From assembly GCA_016713005.1 (NCBI GenBank), contig JADJPY010000002.1, forward strand, positions 62,001 to 126,000: a DNA stretch of 64,000 nucleotides. Direction: 5' to 3'. The position numbers and the translations under genes were made by a program. The notes under the pieces were generated by a model. It saw nothing but the letters and a program-made list of their open reading frames with translations. It was not told where the DNA came from and made no database searches. Origin of the DNA: Ramlibacter sp. (lineage in GTDB: Bacteria > Pseudomonadota > Gammaproteobacteria > Burkholderiales > Burkholderiaceae_C). Positions within the stretch are counted from its first letter, which is position 1; every line of letters begins with the position of its first letter. Positions 1 through 8,056 of this stretch are shown piece by piece.

Positions 1-74
1 TCTGGGTGCGCCCGGGCGACTGGCTTTACGCCGACGAAGACGGCATCGTGGTCAGCAGCAAGCCGCTGCTGTAG
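1..74 (+). CDS. rraA: RraA-like protein, C-terminal fragment
   Basis: Only the last 23 codons lie in the window; the frame ends at TAG 72-74. The visible tail reads PGDWLYADEDGIVVS, which resembles the conserved C-terminal PGD-x-LYAD-x-x-G segment of the RraA fold. That family includes the RNase E activity regulator RraA and related 4-hydroxy-4-methyl-2-oxoglutarate aldolases. The fragment cannot distinguish regulator from aldolase, and the start lies outside the window. Confidence 0.6.
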   Translation, partial: WVRPGDWLYADEDGIVVSSKPLL

Positions 75-107
75 CACCGTACCGCTGCCGCAGGGCAAGG
101 GCAGGGA

Positions 108-1025
108 TCAGGGGCGGGCCCGCGCAGGCAGCGTGGCCAGCACCACGCCCACCAGCGCCACGGCAAAGGCGGCCAGCTGCAGCCGGGTGAACGATTCGCC
201 CAGCACCAGCACCCCGACCAGCGCCGCCGAGACCGGCAGCATCACGGTGAACACGCCGCCCTGCGCGGCCGGAACGCGCTTGAGGCCCGTCATCCACAGC
301 CACACTGTCCAGACGCTGGCGGCCAGCGAATAGAACACCAGCAGCATCCAGATGCCGGACTGAACCGACCGGAAATCAAACGACACCGCCATGTACAGCC
401 CGAAGGGCGTGACCAGCGCGAAGCCCCAGAGGTTGATCAGCGCGGTGATGCGCCGCGGGCCCAGCGCGCCCGTCAGTTTCTTGCCGATGACGGCATAGGC
501 GGATTCGCACAGCACGGCCCCGAACACCAGCAGGTTGCCCAGCCAGGCCTGGGTCGGCGCGGGACCAGAGGCGCCATGTCCCGATGCTTCGGGTTTGGCC
601 AGCGCCAGCAGGCCGATGCCCAGCGCGGCGCAGGCGATGGCCGCGCCCACGCGCAGCGTGATGCGTTCGCGCAGGAAGGCCCAGCTCATCAGCGCCACCA
701 CCGCCGGGATGGCCGCCATGATCACGCCGGCGGCGACAGCGCTGGTCATGCTGACGCCGTAGAGCATGCAGATCGAGAACAGGAAGTTGCCCAGGAACGA
801 CTCTAGGAACAGCAACCGGCGTGTTGCGGGTGTTAGCGGCGCTTCGTCGGCGGGCTTGCGCAGCCAGTGCAGCATGGCCAGCCCGCCGATGCCGAATCGC
901 AGCCACGCCAGCAGGAAAACGGGAATGGCCGCCACCAGCGGCTTGGAAAGCGCCACGTAGCTGCCCACCAGCGTCATCGACAGGGCCAGGCAGGCGTAGG
1001 CCGTGAGGCGGGAAGGGGGATTCAC
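108..1025 (-). CDS. DMT-superfamily permease (EamA family)
   Basis: Integral inner-membrane transporter of the drug/metabolite superfamily; the substrate cannot be read from sequence. About 305 residues, close to the usual 290-310, with about ten hydrophobic segments arranged as two EamA repeats (roughly residues 8-140 and 165-290). The N-terminal repeat contains SMTLVGSYVALSKPL and the second repeat ends near ALVGVLVLGESFTRLQL. I chose GTG 1025 because translation then begins just before the first membrane segment. The frame stays open to an ATG at 1067, but that start would overlap the ATG of the divergent gene at 1066. Neither start has a strong ribosome-binding site. The gene converges on the rraA-like fragment, with 33 bases between the stops. 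Confidence 0.88.
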   Translation of the reverse strand: MNPPSRLTAYACLALSMTLVGSYVALSKPLVAAIPVFLLAWLRFGIGGLAMLHWLRKPADEAPLTPATRRLLFLESFLGNFLFSICMLYGVSMTSAVAAGVIMAAIPAVVALMSWAFLRERITLRVGAAIACAALGIGLLALAKPEASGHGASGPAPTQAWLGNLLVFGAVLCESAYAVIGKKLTGALGPRRITALINLWGFALVTPFGLYMAVSFDFRSVQSGIWMLLVFYSLAASVWTVWLWMTGLKRVPAAQGGVFTVMLPVSAALVGVLVLGESFTRLQLAAFAVALVGVVLATLPARARP

Positions 1026-1065
1026 TAGACTCGGGGGTACAGGTGCAACCAGCAGGCTCCAGATC

Positions 1066-1482
1066 ATGCCCGAATCCCCGTCGCCCGCGGTGCCACGCCT
1101 CGTGTTTGTCTACGGCACGCTGCGCCGCGGCGAGAGCAACGACATCACCCGCCTGGCGCCTGCGCCGTGCTTCGTTGCGCCGGGTCGCGCCCGGGGCGTG
1201 CTCTACGACCTGGGGCCGTACCCCGGCGCGCGCTTTGGTGGCGACGACTGGGTGGTGGGTGAGGTGTTTGCCATCGAAGCCGCGCTGGAGCAGCGCCTGG
1301 ACGAGATCGAGGAGATCCTGCCCGAGCCCACCGGCGAATACGACAAGCGCCTCGTGACCGTGAACCTGGATGGAGGCGCCACCCTGCCGTGCCTGGTCTA
1401 TGAACTCAGCACCACAGCGGCGCAGGGCCGCGCCCGCATTCCGGGCGGCGATTGGGCGATGCGCGCGTCACAGCCACGGTGA
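1066..1482 (+). CDS. Gamma-glutamylcyclotransferase-fold protein (YtfP/GGCT family)
   Basis: Small cytoplasmic enzyme of 138 residues with the GGCT (AIG2-like) fold. The hallmark N-terminal motif FVYGTLRRGE, a substrate-binding loop, is at about residues 12-21. Acidic residues follow in LDEIEEI at about 85-91, where the catalytic Glu of the family lies. Family members act on gamma-glutamyl peptides or amines, but YtfP-like bacterial members mostly lack a defined substrate. ATG 1066 is preferred over an in-frame ATG at 1003 because conserved sequence starts right after it. The gene is divergent from the DMT permease. Confidence 0.85.
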   Translation: MPESPSPAVPRLVFVYGTLRRGESNDITRLAPAPCFVAPGRARGVLYDLGPYPGARFGGDDWVVGEVFAIEAALEQRLDEIEEILPEPTGEYDKRLVTVNLDGGATLPCLVYELSTTAAQGRARIPGGDWAMRASQPR

Positions 1483-1545
1483 AATTTCATATTGCGGCAA
1501 ATTGATTTCGTGTCATGGAATATTGACTTGTTGCATTGCGCCATT

Positions 1546-1584
1546 TTTTCTCAATATAGAAAAATATCTTTCACATTGAGAAAA
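1546..1584. repeat. Inverted repeat in the AT-rich aceA upstream region
   Basis: TTTTCTCAAT at 1546-1555 is mirrored exactly by ATTGAGAAAA at 1575-1584 around a 19-base AT-rich loop. It sits in an unusually AT-rich block (about 1485-1690) between the GGCT gene and aceA. It may be a weak terminator for the upstream gene or a regulator site; the sequence does not decide. Confidence 0.45.
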
Positions 1585-1623
1585 TTGCCAAAAATATCGT
1601 TGATTTTAAAAGAAATAATTTTT

Positions 1624-1667
1624 GTCTTCTATAAGACACAAGATATCGACATAGTCTTCTACAAGAC
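1624..1667. promoter_or_regulatory. Twin operator-like palindromes upstream of aceA
   Basis: Two near-identical dyads, GTCTTCTATAAGAC (1624-1637) and GTCTTCTACAAGAC (1654-1667), lie 30 bases apart start to start. That is about three helical turns, on the same DNA face, 73 bases before the aceA start. Both have GTCTT/AAGAC arms. A perfect form, TCTTATATAAGA, occurs again at 59467-59478. This suggests a dimeric transcription factor controlling the glyoxylate-shunt gene. The regulator is not identified here. Confidence 0.55.
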
Positions 1668-1739
1668 TTAAAGTCTCTCCATCGGCATCGGGCTTGCATC
1701 CTGCACCGGCTGAACCGTTCAACTACCCCGGAGAGAACC

Positions 1740-3065
<1,326 letters not shown>

Positions 3066-3084
3066 ACCCGGCGAAACGGGGATG

Positions 3085-3115
3085 AAGGGGTCCGCGGGTG
3101 CTGGCCCCTTTTTTC
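3085..3115 (+). terminator. Rho-independent terminator of aceA
   Basis: AAGGGG (3085-3090) pairs with CCCCTT (3105-3110) and is followed by a T-rich tract (TTTTTTC), 20 bases after the aceA stop. Confidence 0.75.
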
Positions 3116-3163
3116 TTGCGGACTTTGAGCGTACATTGTCGGCACAGTTCAAAGGAGAAGGCC

Positions 3164-3352
3164 ATGTCGGATGCTACGGTGGGTTTCAAGCGCATTCCCT
3201 GTCCCGACTGCGGCGGCACGGGCGAAGTCCGCATCGAGAGTGAAAACATCAACGAGAACTTCGAGGTCGAGAAGCAGACGGTGATTGCGGAATGCCCGCG
3301 CTGCCACGGCCTTGGCTTCCTGCCGCCGGGTGCGCCCGGCGCCCCGGGTTAA
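3164..3352 (+). CDS. Small DnaJ-type zinc-finger protein
   Basis: A 62-residue protein with two CxxCxGxG-like motifs, CPDCGGTG (about residues 13-20) and CPRCHGLG (about 45-52). These are the repeats that bind zinc in the cysteine-rich domain of DnaJ. DnaJ has four such repeats; two can form one zinc site. No J-domain or substrate-binding domain is present, so this is not DnaJ itself. ATG 3164 follows AAAGGAGAAG, a strong ribosome-binding site; upstream in-frame codons lack one. The gene lies between the aceA terminator and the thrS leader. Its partner and role are unknown. Confidence 0.75.
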   Translation: MSDATVGFKRIPCPDCGGTGEVRIESENINENFEVEKQTVIAECPRCHGLGFLPPGAPGAPG

Positions 3353-3359
3353 AATCACG

Positions 3360-3378
3360 GCTCCCGGGTTTCGGGAGC
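3360..3378 (+). terminator. GC hairpin after the zinc-finger gene
   Basis: GCTCCCG (3360-3366) and CGGGAGC (3372-3378) form a perfect 7-bp stem eight bases after the stop at 3352. There is no T-tract, so it is either a weak terminator or the 5' hairpin of the thrS leader RNA. Confidence 0.4.
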
Positions 3379-3398
3379 TTCACAAGGGCGAGAAGGGC

Positions 3399-3458
3399 AT
3401 GCTGGTTATGACACCGCGAACTACCTCCACCGGCTTTTCAAGCCGAATCAGGGGCTAG
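3399..3458 (+). CDS. Putative threonine leader peptide of thrS
   Basis: A 19-codon open frame reads MLVMTPRTTSTGFSSRIRG and stops at TAG 3456-3458; an internal ATG at 3408 is the alternative start. Four of the eleven codons from 3399 to 3431 are Thr (ACA, ACT, ACC, ACC), a strong enrichment directly upstream of threonyl-tRNA synthetase. AAGGG (3384-3388) or AGAAGGG (3391-3397) can serve as ribosome-binding sites for the two starts. It is followed by a hairpin (3431-3445) and by the terminator at 3512-3536. This is the layout of ribosome-mediated attenuation. Too short for ordinary gene calling; inferred from layout and codon content. Confidence 0.6.
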   Translation: MLVMTPRTTSTGFSSRIRG

Positions 3459-3536
3459 CCCGCGCCCCGCCTTGCTTAGCCGCTATCAAATAGATAGCAA
3501 TTTTCCAGACGAAGCGCGGCCTGTCCGCGCTTTTTT
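3431..3536 (+). promoter_or_regulatory. thrS attenuator: leader hairpins and terminator
   Basis: CGGCTT/AAGCCG (3431-3445) forms a hairpin inside the leader frame. AAGCGCGG (3512-3519) and CCGCGCTT (3525-3532) form an 8-bp stem followed by TTTTTT (3531-3536), only 12 bases before the thrS ATG. CCGCGC at 3460-3465, just after the leader stop, duplicates the terminator's 3' arm, so it can pair with GCGCGG at 3514-3519 as an antiterminator. GGGGC 3451-3455 with GCCCC 3464-3468 is a possible protector stem. A ribosome stalled at Thr codons would leave 3460-3465 free; a ribosome at the stop would mask it and allow termination. Confidence 0.6.
3482..3498. repeat. GCTATC/GATAGC interspersed dyad (copy 1)
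   Basis: GCTATC-AAATA-GATAGC, a perfect 6-bp inverted repeat within the thrS leader, between the leader peptide and the terminator. Related dyads occur at 6907, 19631, 21043, 23425, 47783, 51687 and 63958. Confidence 0.6.
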
Positions 3537-3548
3537 CATTGGTACCCC

Positions 3549-5456
3549 ATGATCCAGATTACGCTCCCTGATGGTTCCCGACGCGAATTTCCCGGTCCGG
3601 TGACGGTGGCCGAGGTGGCCGCTTCCATTGGCCCCGGCCTGGCCAAGGCCGCCCTGGCCGGCAAGATTGATGGCAAGGTGGTCGACACCAGCCACCGGAT
3701 CACCGTGGATGCGGCGCTGGCCATCGTGACCGCGAAGGACCCGGAAGGGCTGGAAGTGATCCGCCACTCCACCGCCCATTTGCTGGCCTACGCCGTCAAG
3801 GAACTGTTTCCCGATGCGCAGGTCACCATCGGCCCGGTGATCGAAAACGGCTTTTTCTACGACTTCTCCTACAAGCGGCCGTTCACGCCCGAGGATCTCG
3901 CCGCCATCGAGAAGCGCATGGGCGAGCTGGCCGCAAAGGATGAGCCGGTGGTTCGCCGCGTGTTGCCGCGGGACGAAGCCGTTGCCTACTTCAAGGGCAT
4001 TGGTGAGCACTACAAGGCCGAGATCATTGCCAGCATCCCCAGCAACGAGGATGTGAGCCTGTACCGCGAGGGCGGTTTTGAAGACCTGTGCCGGGGCCCG
4101 CACGTGCCCAGCACCGGCAAGCTGAAGTTCTTCAAGCTCATGAAGCTGGCGGGCGCCTACTGGCGCGGCGACCACCGAAACGAGATGCTGCAGCGCGTCT
4201 ACGGAACGGCCTGGGCCACCAAGGACGAGCTCCAGCAGTACCTGACCATGCTGGAAGAGGCCGAGAAGCGCGATCACCGCAAGCTGGGCCGTGAGCTGGA
4301 CCTGTTCCACATTGACGACCATGCGCCCGGTGTCGTGTTCTGGCACCCCAGGGGCTGGACGGTGTGGCAGGAGGTGGAGCAGTACATGCGCCGCGTGTAC
4401 CGCGACAACGGCTACCAGGAGGTCAAAGGTCCACAGTTGCTGGATAAGACGTTGTGGGAGAAAACCGGCCACTGGGACAAGTACCGGGAGAACATGTTCA
4501 CCACGGAATCGGAAAAGCGCGACTACGCGCTCAAGCCGATGAACTGCCCGGGCCACATCCTGATCTTCAAGCAGGGCATCAAGAGCTACCGCGACCTGCC
4601 GCTGCGCTACGGCGAGTTCGGCCAGTGCCACCGCAACGAGCCCACGGGCGGCCTGCACGGGATCATGCGGGTGCGCGGCTTCACGCAGGACGACGGTCAC
4701 ATCTTCTGCACCGAAGACATGATCCTGCCCGAGTGCACGGCCTACACGACTCTGTTGCAAAAAGTCTACAAGGACTTTGGCTTCAGCAGCATCATCTACA
4801 AGGTGGCCACCCGGCCCGAAAAGCGGATCGGCTCCGACGAAAGCTGGGATAAGGCAGAACATGCGCTGATGCAAAGCCTGCGCGCTTCGGGCTGCGAGTT
4901 CGAGATCTCCCCGGGCGACGGTGCCTTCTACGGCCCCAAGATCGAATACACGCTCAAGGACGCGATCGGGCGCCAGTGGCAGTGCGGCACCATGCAGGTC
5001 GATTTCTCGATGCCGGAGCGGCTGGATGCCGAATATGTGGGCGAAGACGGCGCGCGCCATCGCCCGGTGATGCTGCACCGCGCCATCGTGGGCAGCCTGG
5101 AGCGCTTCATCGGCATCCTGATCGAACAGCATGCCGGTGCCCTGCCGTCCTGGCTGGCGCCGGTGCAGGTGGCGGTGCTCAATATCACCGATTCACAGGC
5201 CGATTACGCCCGGGAAGTGGTCAAAACGCTGCAAAATCAAGGGCTTAGGGTCGATCTGGACCTGCGCAACGAGAAAATTACGTATAAAATACGAGAGCAT
5301 TCGTTGCAGAAGCTGCCTTACATCCTGGTCGTTGGCGACAAGGAAAAGGCGGCAGGTGCTGTCGCAGTGCGCGCCCGGGGCAACCAGGACCTCGGCGCGA
5401 TGTCCATCGAGGCGTTCTTGCAAAAGATCGCCGCGGACATCGCCAACAAGCTCTGA
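3549..5456 (+). CDS. thrS: Threonine--tRNA ligase
   Basis: Charges tRNA-Thr. 635 residues, the usual length. Domains in order are an N-terminal TGS domain (about 1-62), the editing domain with the HSTAHLL motif (about 74-80), a class II catalytic core (about 243-535), and the anticodon-binding domain (about 540-635). The core carries the zinc-ligand motif MNCPGH, motif 2 region CHRNEPTGGLHG and motif 3 region MLHRAIVGSLERFIG. ATG 3549 is the only start giving an intact TGS domain; the ribosome-binding site is weak. It opens the thrS-infC-rpmI-rplT-pheS-pheT-ihfA cluster. A threonine leader peptide and terminator lie directly upstream, implying control by charged tRNA-Thr. Confidence 0.97.
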   Translation: MIQITLPDGSRREFPGPVTVAEVAASIGPGLAKAALAGKIDGKVVDTSHRITVDAALAIVTAKDPEGLEVIRHSTAHLLAYAVKELFPDAQVTIGPVIENGFFYDFSYKRPFTPEDLAAIEKRMGELAAKDEPVVRRVLPRDEAVAYFKGIGEHYKAEIIASIPSNEDVSLYREGGFEDLCRGPHVPSTGKLKFFKLMKLAGAYWRGDHRNEMLQRVYGTAWATKDELQQYLTMLEEAEKRDHRKLGRELDLFHIDDHAPGVVFWHPRGWTVWQEVEQYMRRVYRDNGYQEVKGPQLLDKTLWEKTGHWDKYRENMFTTESEKRDYALKPMNCPGHILIFKQGIKSYRDLPLRYGEFGQCHRNEPTGGLHGIMRVRGFTQDDGHIFCTEDMILPECTAYTTLLQKVYKDFGFSSIIYKVATRPEKRIGSDESWDKAEHALMQSLRASGCEFEISPGDGAFYGPKIEYTLKDAIGRQWQCGTMQVDFSMPERLDAEYVGEDGARHRPVMLHRAIVGSLERFIGILIEQHAGALPSWLAPVQVAVLNITDSQADYAREVVKTLQNQGLRVDLDLRNEKITYKIREHSLQKLPYILVVGDKEKAAGAVAVRARGNQDLGAMSIEAFLQKIAADIANKL

Positions 5457-5473
5457 TTTGCACCCTGTGCAAA
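5457..5473 (+). other. Hairpin between thrS and infC
   Basis: TTTGCAC (5457-5463) and GTGCAAA (5467-5473) form a perfect stem directly after the thrS stop, followed by GTCTGATTTTT. It could be a leaky intra-operon terminator or a 3'-end processing signal. Confidence 0.4.
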
Positions 5474-5565
5474 GTCTGATTTTTAACTGAATCAACAGCT
5501 TGCCCGCGTGCAGTGTGCGGTGTTCGCTACAAATTGTGTAGCACGTGTTTTGAAGGATTGTCACC

Positions 5566-6165
5566 ATCGCTACTGAATTCCGCGACCGTCGCCAGCGCGA
5601 GGAACGCAAACACCGCCTGAACCGGGAAATCATGGCCCCGGAAGTCCGACTCTCCGGTCCTGAAAACGAGCCTTTGGGCATCGTCAGCCTGTCCGAGGCG
5701 TTGCGAATGGCGGGTGAGCTGGATGTGGATCTGGTCGAAATTGCCGCCACGGCGAACCCGCCGGTCTGTCGCCTGATGGATTACGGCAAGTTCAAGTACC
5801 AGGAACAGAAGAAGGCCGCGGAAGCCAAAGCGAAGCAGACAGTCATAGAGATCAAGGAAGTCAAGTTCCGGCCGGGCACCGATGACGGTGACTACAACAT
5901 CAAGATGCGCAATATCCGGCGCTTCCTGGCCGAAGGCGACAAGTGCAAGATCACGCTGCGCTTCCGGGGGCGCGAGATCACGCACCAGGAAATCGGCATG
6001 GCGCTGCTCAACCGCATCCGCGATGAACTCGCGGACATCATTGTGGTGGAGCAGTTCCCCAAGCTGGAAGGCCGGCAGATGATCATGATGATCGCGCCGG
6101 GCAAGAAGAAGGTGGGCGGTGCTGCAAAGCCCGCCGCCGAGGCTGCAGGAGCAGCAACGGCGTAA
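5566..6165 (+). CDS. infC: Translation initiation factor IF-3 (AUC start)
   Basis: IF-3 binds the 30S subunit, prevents premature 50S joining and rejects non-canonical start codons. The conserved region begins well before the first ATG (5632): 22 upstream codons encode ATEFRDRRQREERKHRLNREI, characteristic of beta-proteobacterial IF-3. The frame reaches ATC 5566, preceded by AAGGA (5553-5557) at ideal spacing; ATT 5557 is an alternative. This gives 199 residues. The core includes VCRLMDYGKFKYQEQKK, FRPGTDDGDYNIK and the C-terminal domain ending EGRQMIMMIAPGKKK, followed by an Ala-rich tail. A rare AUC/AUU start fits the known autoregulation of infC, in which IF-3 represses its own non-AUG start. 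Confidence 0.93.
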   Translation: MATEFRDRRQREERKHRLNREIMAPEVRLSGPENEPLGIVSLSEALRMAGELDVDLVEIAATANPPVCRLMDYGKFKYQEQKKAAEAKAKQTVIEIKEVKFRPGTDDGDYNIKMRNIRRFLAEGDKCKITLRFRGREITHQEIGMALLNRIRDELADIIVVEQFPKLEGRQMIMMIAPGKKKVGGAAKPAAEAAGAATA

Positions 6166-6176
6166 AAGTCAGTGAT

Positions 6177-6197
6177 CCACCGGTTGGTCGCCGGTGG
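6177..6197 (+). promoter_or_regulatory. Hairpin in the infC-rpmI leader
   Basis: CCACCGG (6177-6183) pairs with CCGGTGG (6191-6197). It lies in the 141-base gap before rpmI, where ribosomal protein L20 represses rpmI-rplT translation in other bacteria. A second small hairpin (CGCC-GCAA-GGCG) follows near 6212. Assigning an L20 operator role is inference. Confidence 0.35.
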
Positions 6198-6306
6198 AGA
6201 ACCCGTGGAACGCCGCAAGGCGCCACACAAAAAGTGGCTCGGGGCCAACAAGCCTGCGGAACTGATCTGCAGCGCCTCACGAGCACAACCAAGAAGGAGC
6301 AGTCAC

Positions 6307-6510
6307 ATGCCCAAAATGAAGACCAAGAGCAGCGCGAAGAAGCGCTTCCGTGTTCGTCCCGGTGGGACCGTCAAGCGCGGTCAGGCCTTCAAGCGTCACA
6401 TCCTGACGAAGAAGACCACCAAGAACAAACGACACCTGCGCGGTGCAGTGACGGTTCATGAGACCAACATGGTCTCCATGGCTGCCATGCTGCCCGGCAC
6501 CGGCATCTGA
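6307..6510 (+). CDS. rpmI: 50S ribosomal protein L35
   Basis: Small basic protein of the large ribosomal subunit. It has 67 residues, starts MPKMKTKSSAKKRF and contains TKNKRHLRG, both diagnostic of bL35. AAGGAG at 6294-6299 precedes ATG 6307 at good spacing, which fixes the start although the frame is open further upstream. It lies between infC and rplT, the universal order. Confidence 0.97.
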   Translation: MPKMKTKSSAKKRFRVRPGGTVKRGQAFKRHILTKKTTKNKRHLRGAVTVHETNMVSMAAMLPGTGI

Positions 6511-6536
6511 TCAACTGACGAACAAGGAGTACTCAC

Positions 6537-6896
6537 ATGCCTCGCGTCAAACGTGGTGTAACGGCCCGCGCCCGCCACAAGAAAGTTCTCGCCCTGGCCA
6601 AGGGCTTCCGCGGCCGCCGCGGCAATGTCTTCCGCATCGCCAAAGAAGCGGTGATGAAGGCCGGGCAGTATGCCTACCGTGACCGCCGTGCCAAGAAGCG
6701 CGTGTTCCGCCAGCTGTGGATCGCCCGTATCAATGCCGCCGCCCGTGAACTGGGCCTGACCTACAGCCAGTTCGCCAACGGCATCCGCAAGGCCGGCATC
6801 GAGATCGACCGCAAGGTCCTGGCCGATATCGCCGTGCACGACAAGGCCGCTTTTGCCGGCATCGTGGAGCAGGTCAAGGCCCGGCTGGCCGCCTGA
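6537..6896 (+). CDS. rplT: 50S ribosomal protein L20
   Basis: 119-residue bL20, an early 23S rRNA-binding assembly protein and, in several bacteria, the translational repressor of its own operon. It begins MPRVKRGVTARARHKKVL and contains the conserved YAYRDRRAKKRVFRQLWI block. AAGGAG lies just upstream of ATG 6537. Only 26 bases separate it from rpmI, so the two are co-transcribed and probably translationally coupled. Confidence 0.97.
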   Translation: MPRVKRGVTARARHKKVLALAKGFRGRRGNVFRIAKEAVMKAGQYAYRDRRAKKRVFRQLWIARINAAARELGLTYSQFANGIRKAGIEIDRKVLADIAVHDKAAFAGIVEQVKARLAA

Positions 6897-6906
6897 GGTC
6901 ACGGAG

Positions 6907-6927
6907 TTGCTATCGGATTGATAGCAA
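6907..6927. repeat. TTGCTATC/GATAGCAA interspersed dyad (copy 2)
   Basis: TTGCTATC-GGATT-GATAGCAA, a perfect 8-bp inverted repeat between rplT and pheS, ten bases after the rplT stop. It is the longest perfect copy of the short dyad family in the window. Confidence 0.65.
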
Positions 6928-6942
6928 TTCACCCAAAAAAGA

Positions 6943-6976
6943 CAAGGGCTGGCGCTTGAAAAAGCACTGGCCCTTG
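6943..6976 (+). other. Hairpin upstream of pheS
   Basis: CAAGGGC (6943-6949) pairs with GCCCTTG (6970-6976), and inner GCGCTT/AAGCAC partly pair around GAAA. It ends 18 bases before the pheS start and is followed by TTCATT. It may be an attenuator or translational control hairpin. No Phe-rich leader frame was found. Confidence 0.35.
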
Positions 6977-6994
6977 TTCATTCCAAGAGATGCC

Positions 6995-8050
6995 ATGAAC
7001 GAGCTCGATTCGATTGTCGAAAGTGCTGTCTCCGCGTTCGCGCAGGCGGCCACGCCGGCCGACCTGGAAAACGCCAAGGCCCGTTACCTGGGCAAGTCGG
7101 GCAGCCTTACCGAGCTGATGAAGGGCATGGCAGCGCTGGGCCCGGACGAGAAAAAGTCCCGCGGCGCCGCCATCAACCTGGCCAAACAGGCCATCGAGGC
7201 CGCGCTGACTGCGCGTCGCCAGGGCCTGGCCGATGCCGAACTGCAGGCGCAATTGCAGGCCCAGGCGCTGGACGTCTCGCTGCCGGGGCGCCAGCGTGGC
7301 ACCGGCGGGTTGCACCCGATCAGCCTGACCATGGAGCGCATCGAGCAGATCTTTGCCAGCATGGGCTTTGATGTGGCCGACGGCCCCGAGATCGAAACCG
7401 ACTGGCACAGCTTCACCTCACTGAACAACCCGCCCAACCACCCGGCGCGCTCGATGCAGGACACGTTTTATGTGGACATGAAGGGCGACGACGGCATTCA
7501 CTACAACCTGCGGCCGCACACCAGCCCCATGCAGGTGCGGTATGCCCATCAACACATCAAGAAGTACGCGGACGCGGTGAAGGCGGGGGCTTCCATGCCC
7601 GAGATCCGCGTGATCGCGCCCGGGCGCACCTACCGCGTGGACAGCGACGCCACACATTCGCCCATGTTCCACCAGTGCGAAGGCCTGTGGCTGGGCGAGA
7701 ACGTCAGCTTCAAGGACCTGAAGGTGGTGTTCACTGATTTCTGCCGCACTTTCTTCGAGACCGAAGACCTGGCGCTCCGGTTCAGGCCCAGCTTTTTCCC
7801 GTTCACCGAGCCCAGCGCCGAGATCGATATCCAGTTCCAGAGCGGTCCGCTGGCCGGCCGCTGGCTGGAGGTGGCCGGCTCCGGCCAGGTGCACCCCACC
7901 GTCGTGCGCAACATGGGGCTGGACCCTGAGAAGCACATCGGCTTCGCATTTGGCATGGGCCCGGACCGCCTCACCATGCTGCGATATGGCGTGAATGACT
8001 TGCGCCTGTACTTCGACGGCGACATCCGTTTTCTCGCCCAGTTCAGATAA
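6995..8050 (+). CDS. pheS: Phenylalanine--tRNA ligase alpha subunit
   Basis: Catalytic class II subunit of the (alpha-beta)2 enzyme that charges tRNA-Phe. It has 351 residues, with an N-terminal coiled-coil (about 1-95) that binds tRNA and a catalytic core. Motif 2 is FHQCEGLWLG and motif 3 is GFAFGMGPDRLTMLRYG near the C-terminus. ATG 6995 gives the usual N-terminus (MNELDSIVESAV); an upstream in-frame ATG at 6956 lies inside a hairpin and is less likely. It is followed after six bases by pheT, its obligate partner. Confidence 0.96.
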   Translation: MNELDSIVESAVSAFAQAATPADLENAKARYLGKSGSLTELMKGMAALGPDEKKSRGAAINLAKQAIEAALTARRQGLADAELQAQLQAQALDVSLPGRQRGTGGLHPISLTMERIEQIFASMGFDVADGPEIETDWHSFTSLNNPPNHPARSMQDTFYVDMKGDDGIHYNLRPHTSPMQVRYAHQHIKKYADAVKAGASMPEIRVIAPGRTYRVDSDATHSPMFHQCEGLWLGENVSFKDLKVVFTDFCRTFFETEDLALRFRPSFFPFTEPSAEIDIQFQSGPLAGRWLEVAGSGQVHPTVVRNMGLDPEKHIGFAFGMGPDRLTMLRYGVNDLRLYFDGDIRFLAQFR

Positions 8051-8056
8051 GAAACC

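Noticed and set aside
3353..3548. A tRNA gene before thrS.
   Set aside because: No cloverleaf or T-loop sequence fits; the Thr-rich frame and terminator explain the region better.
6941..6994. Phenylalanine leader peptide before pheS.
   Set aside because: The hairpin is there, but the only short frame into it has no run of Phe codons.
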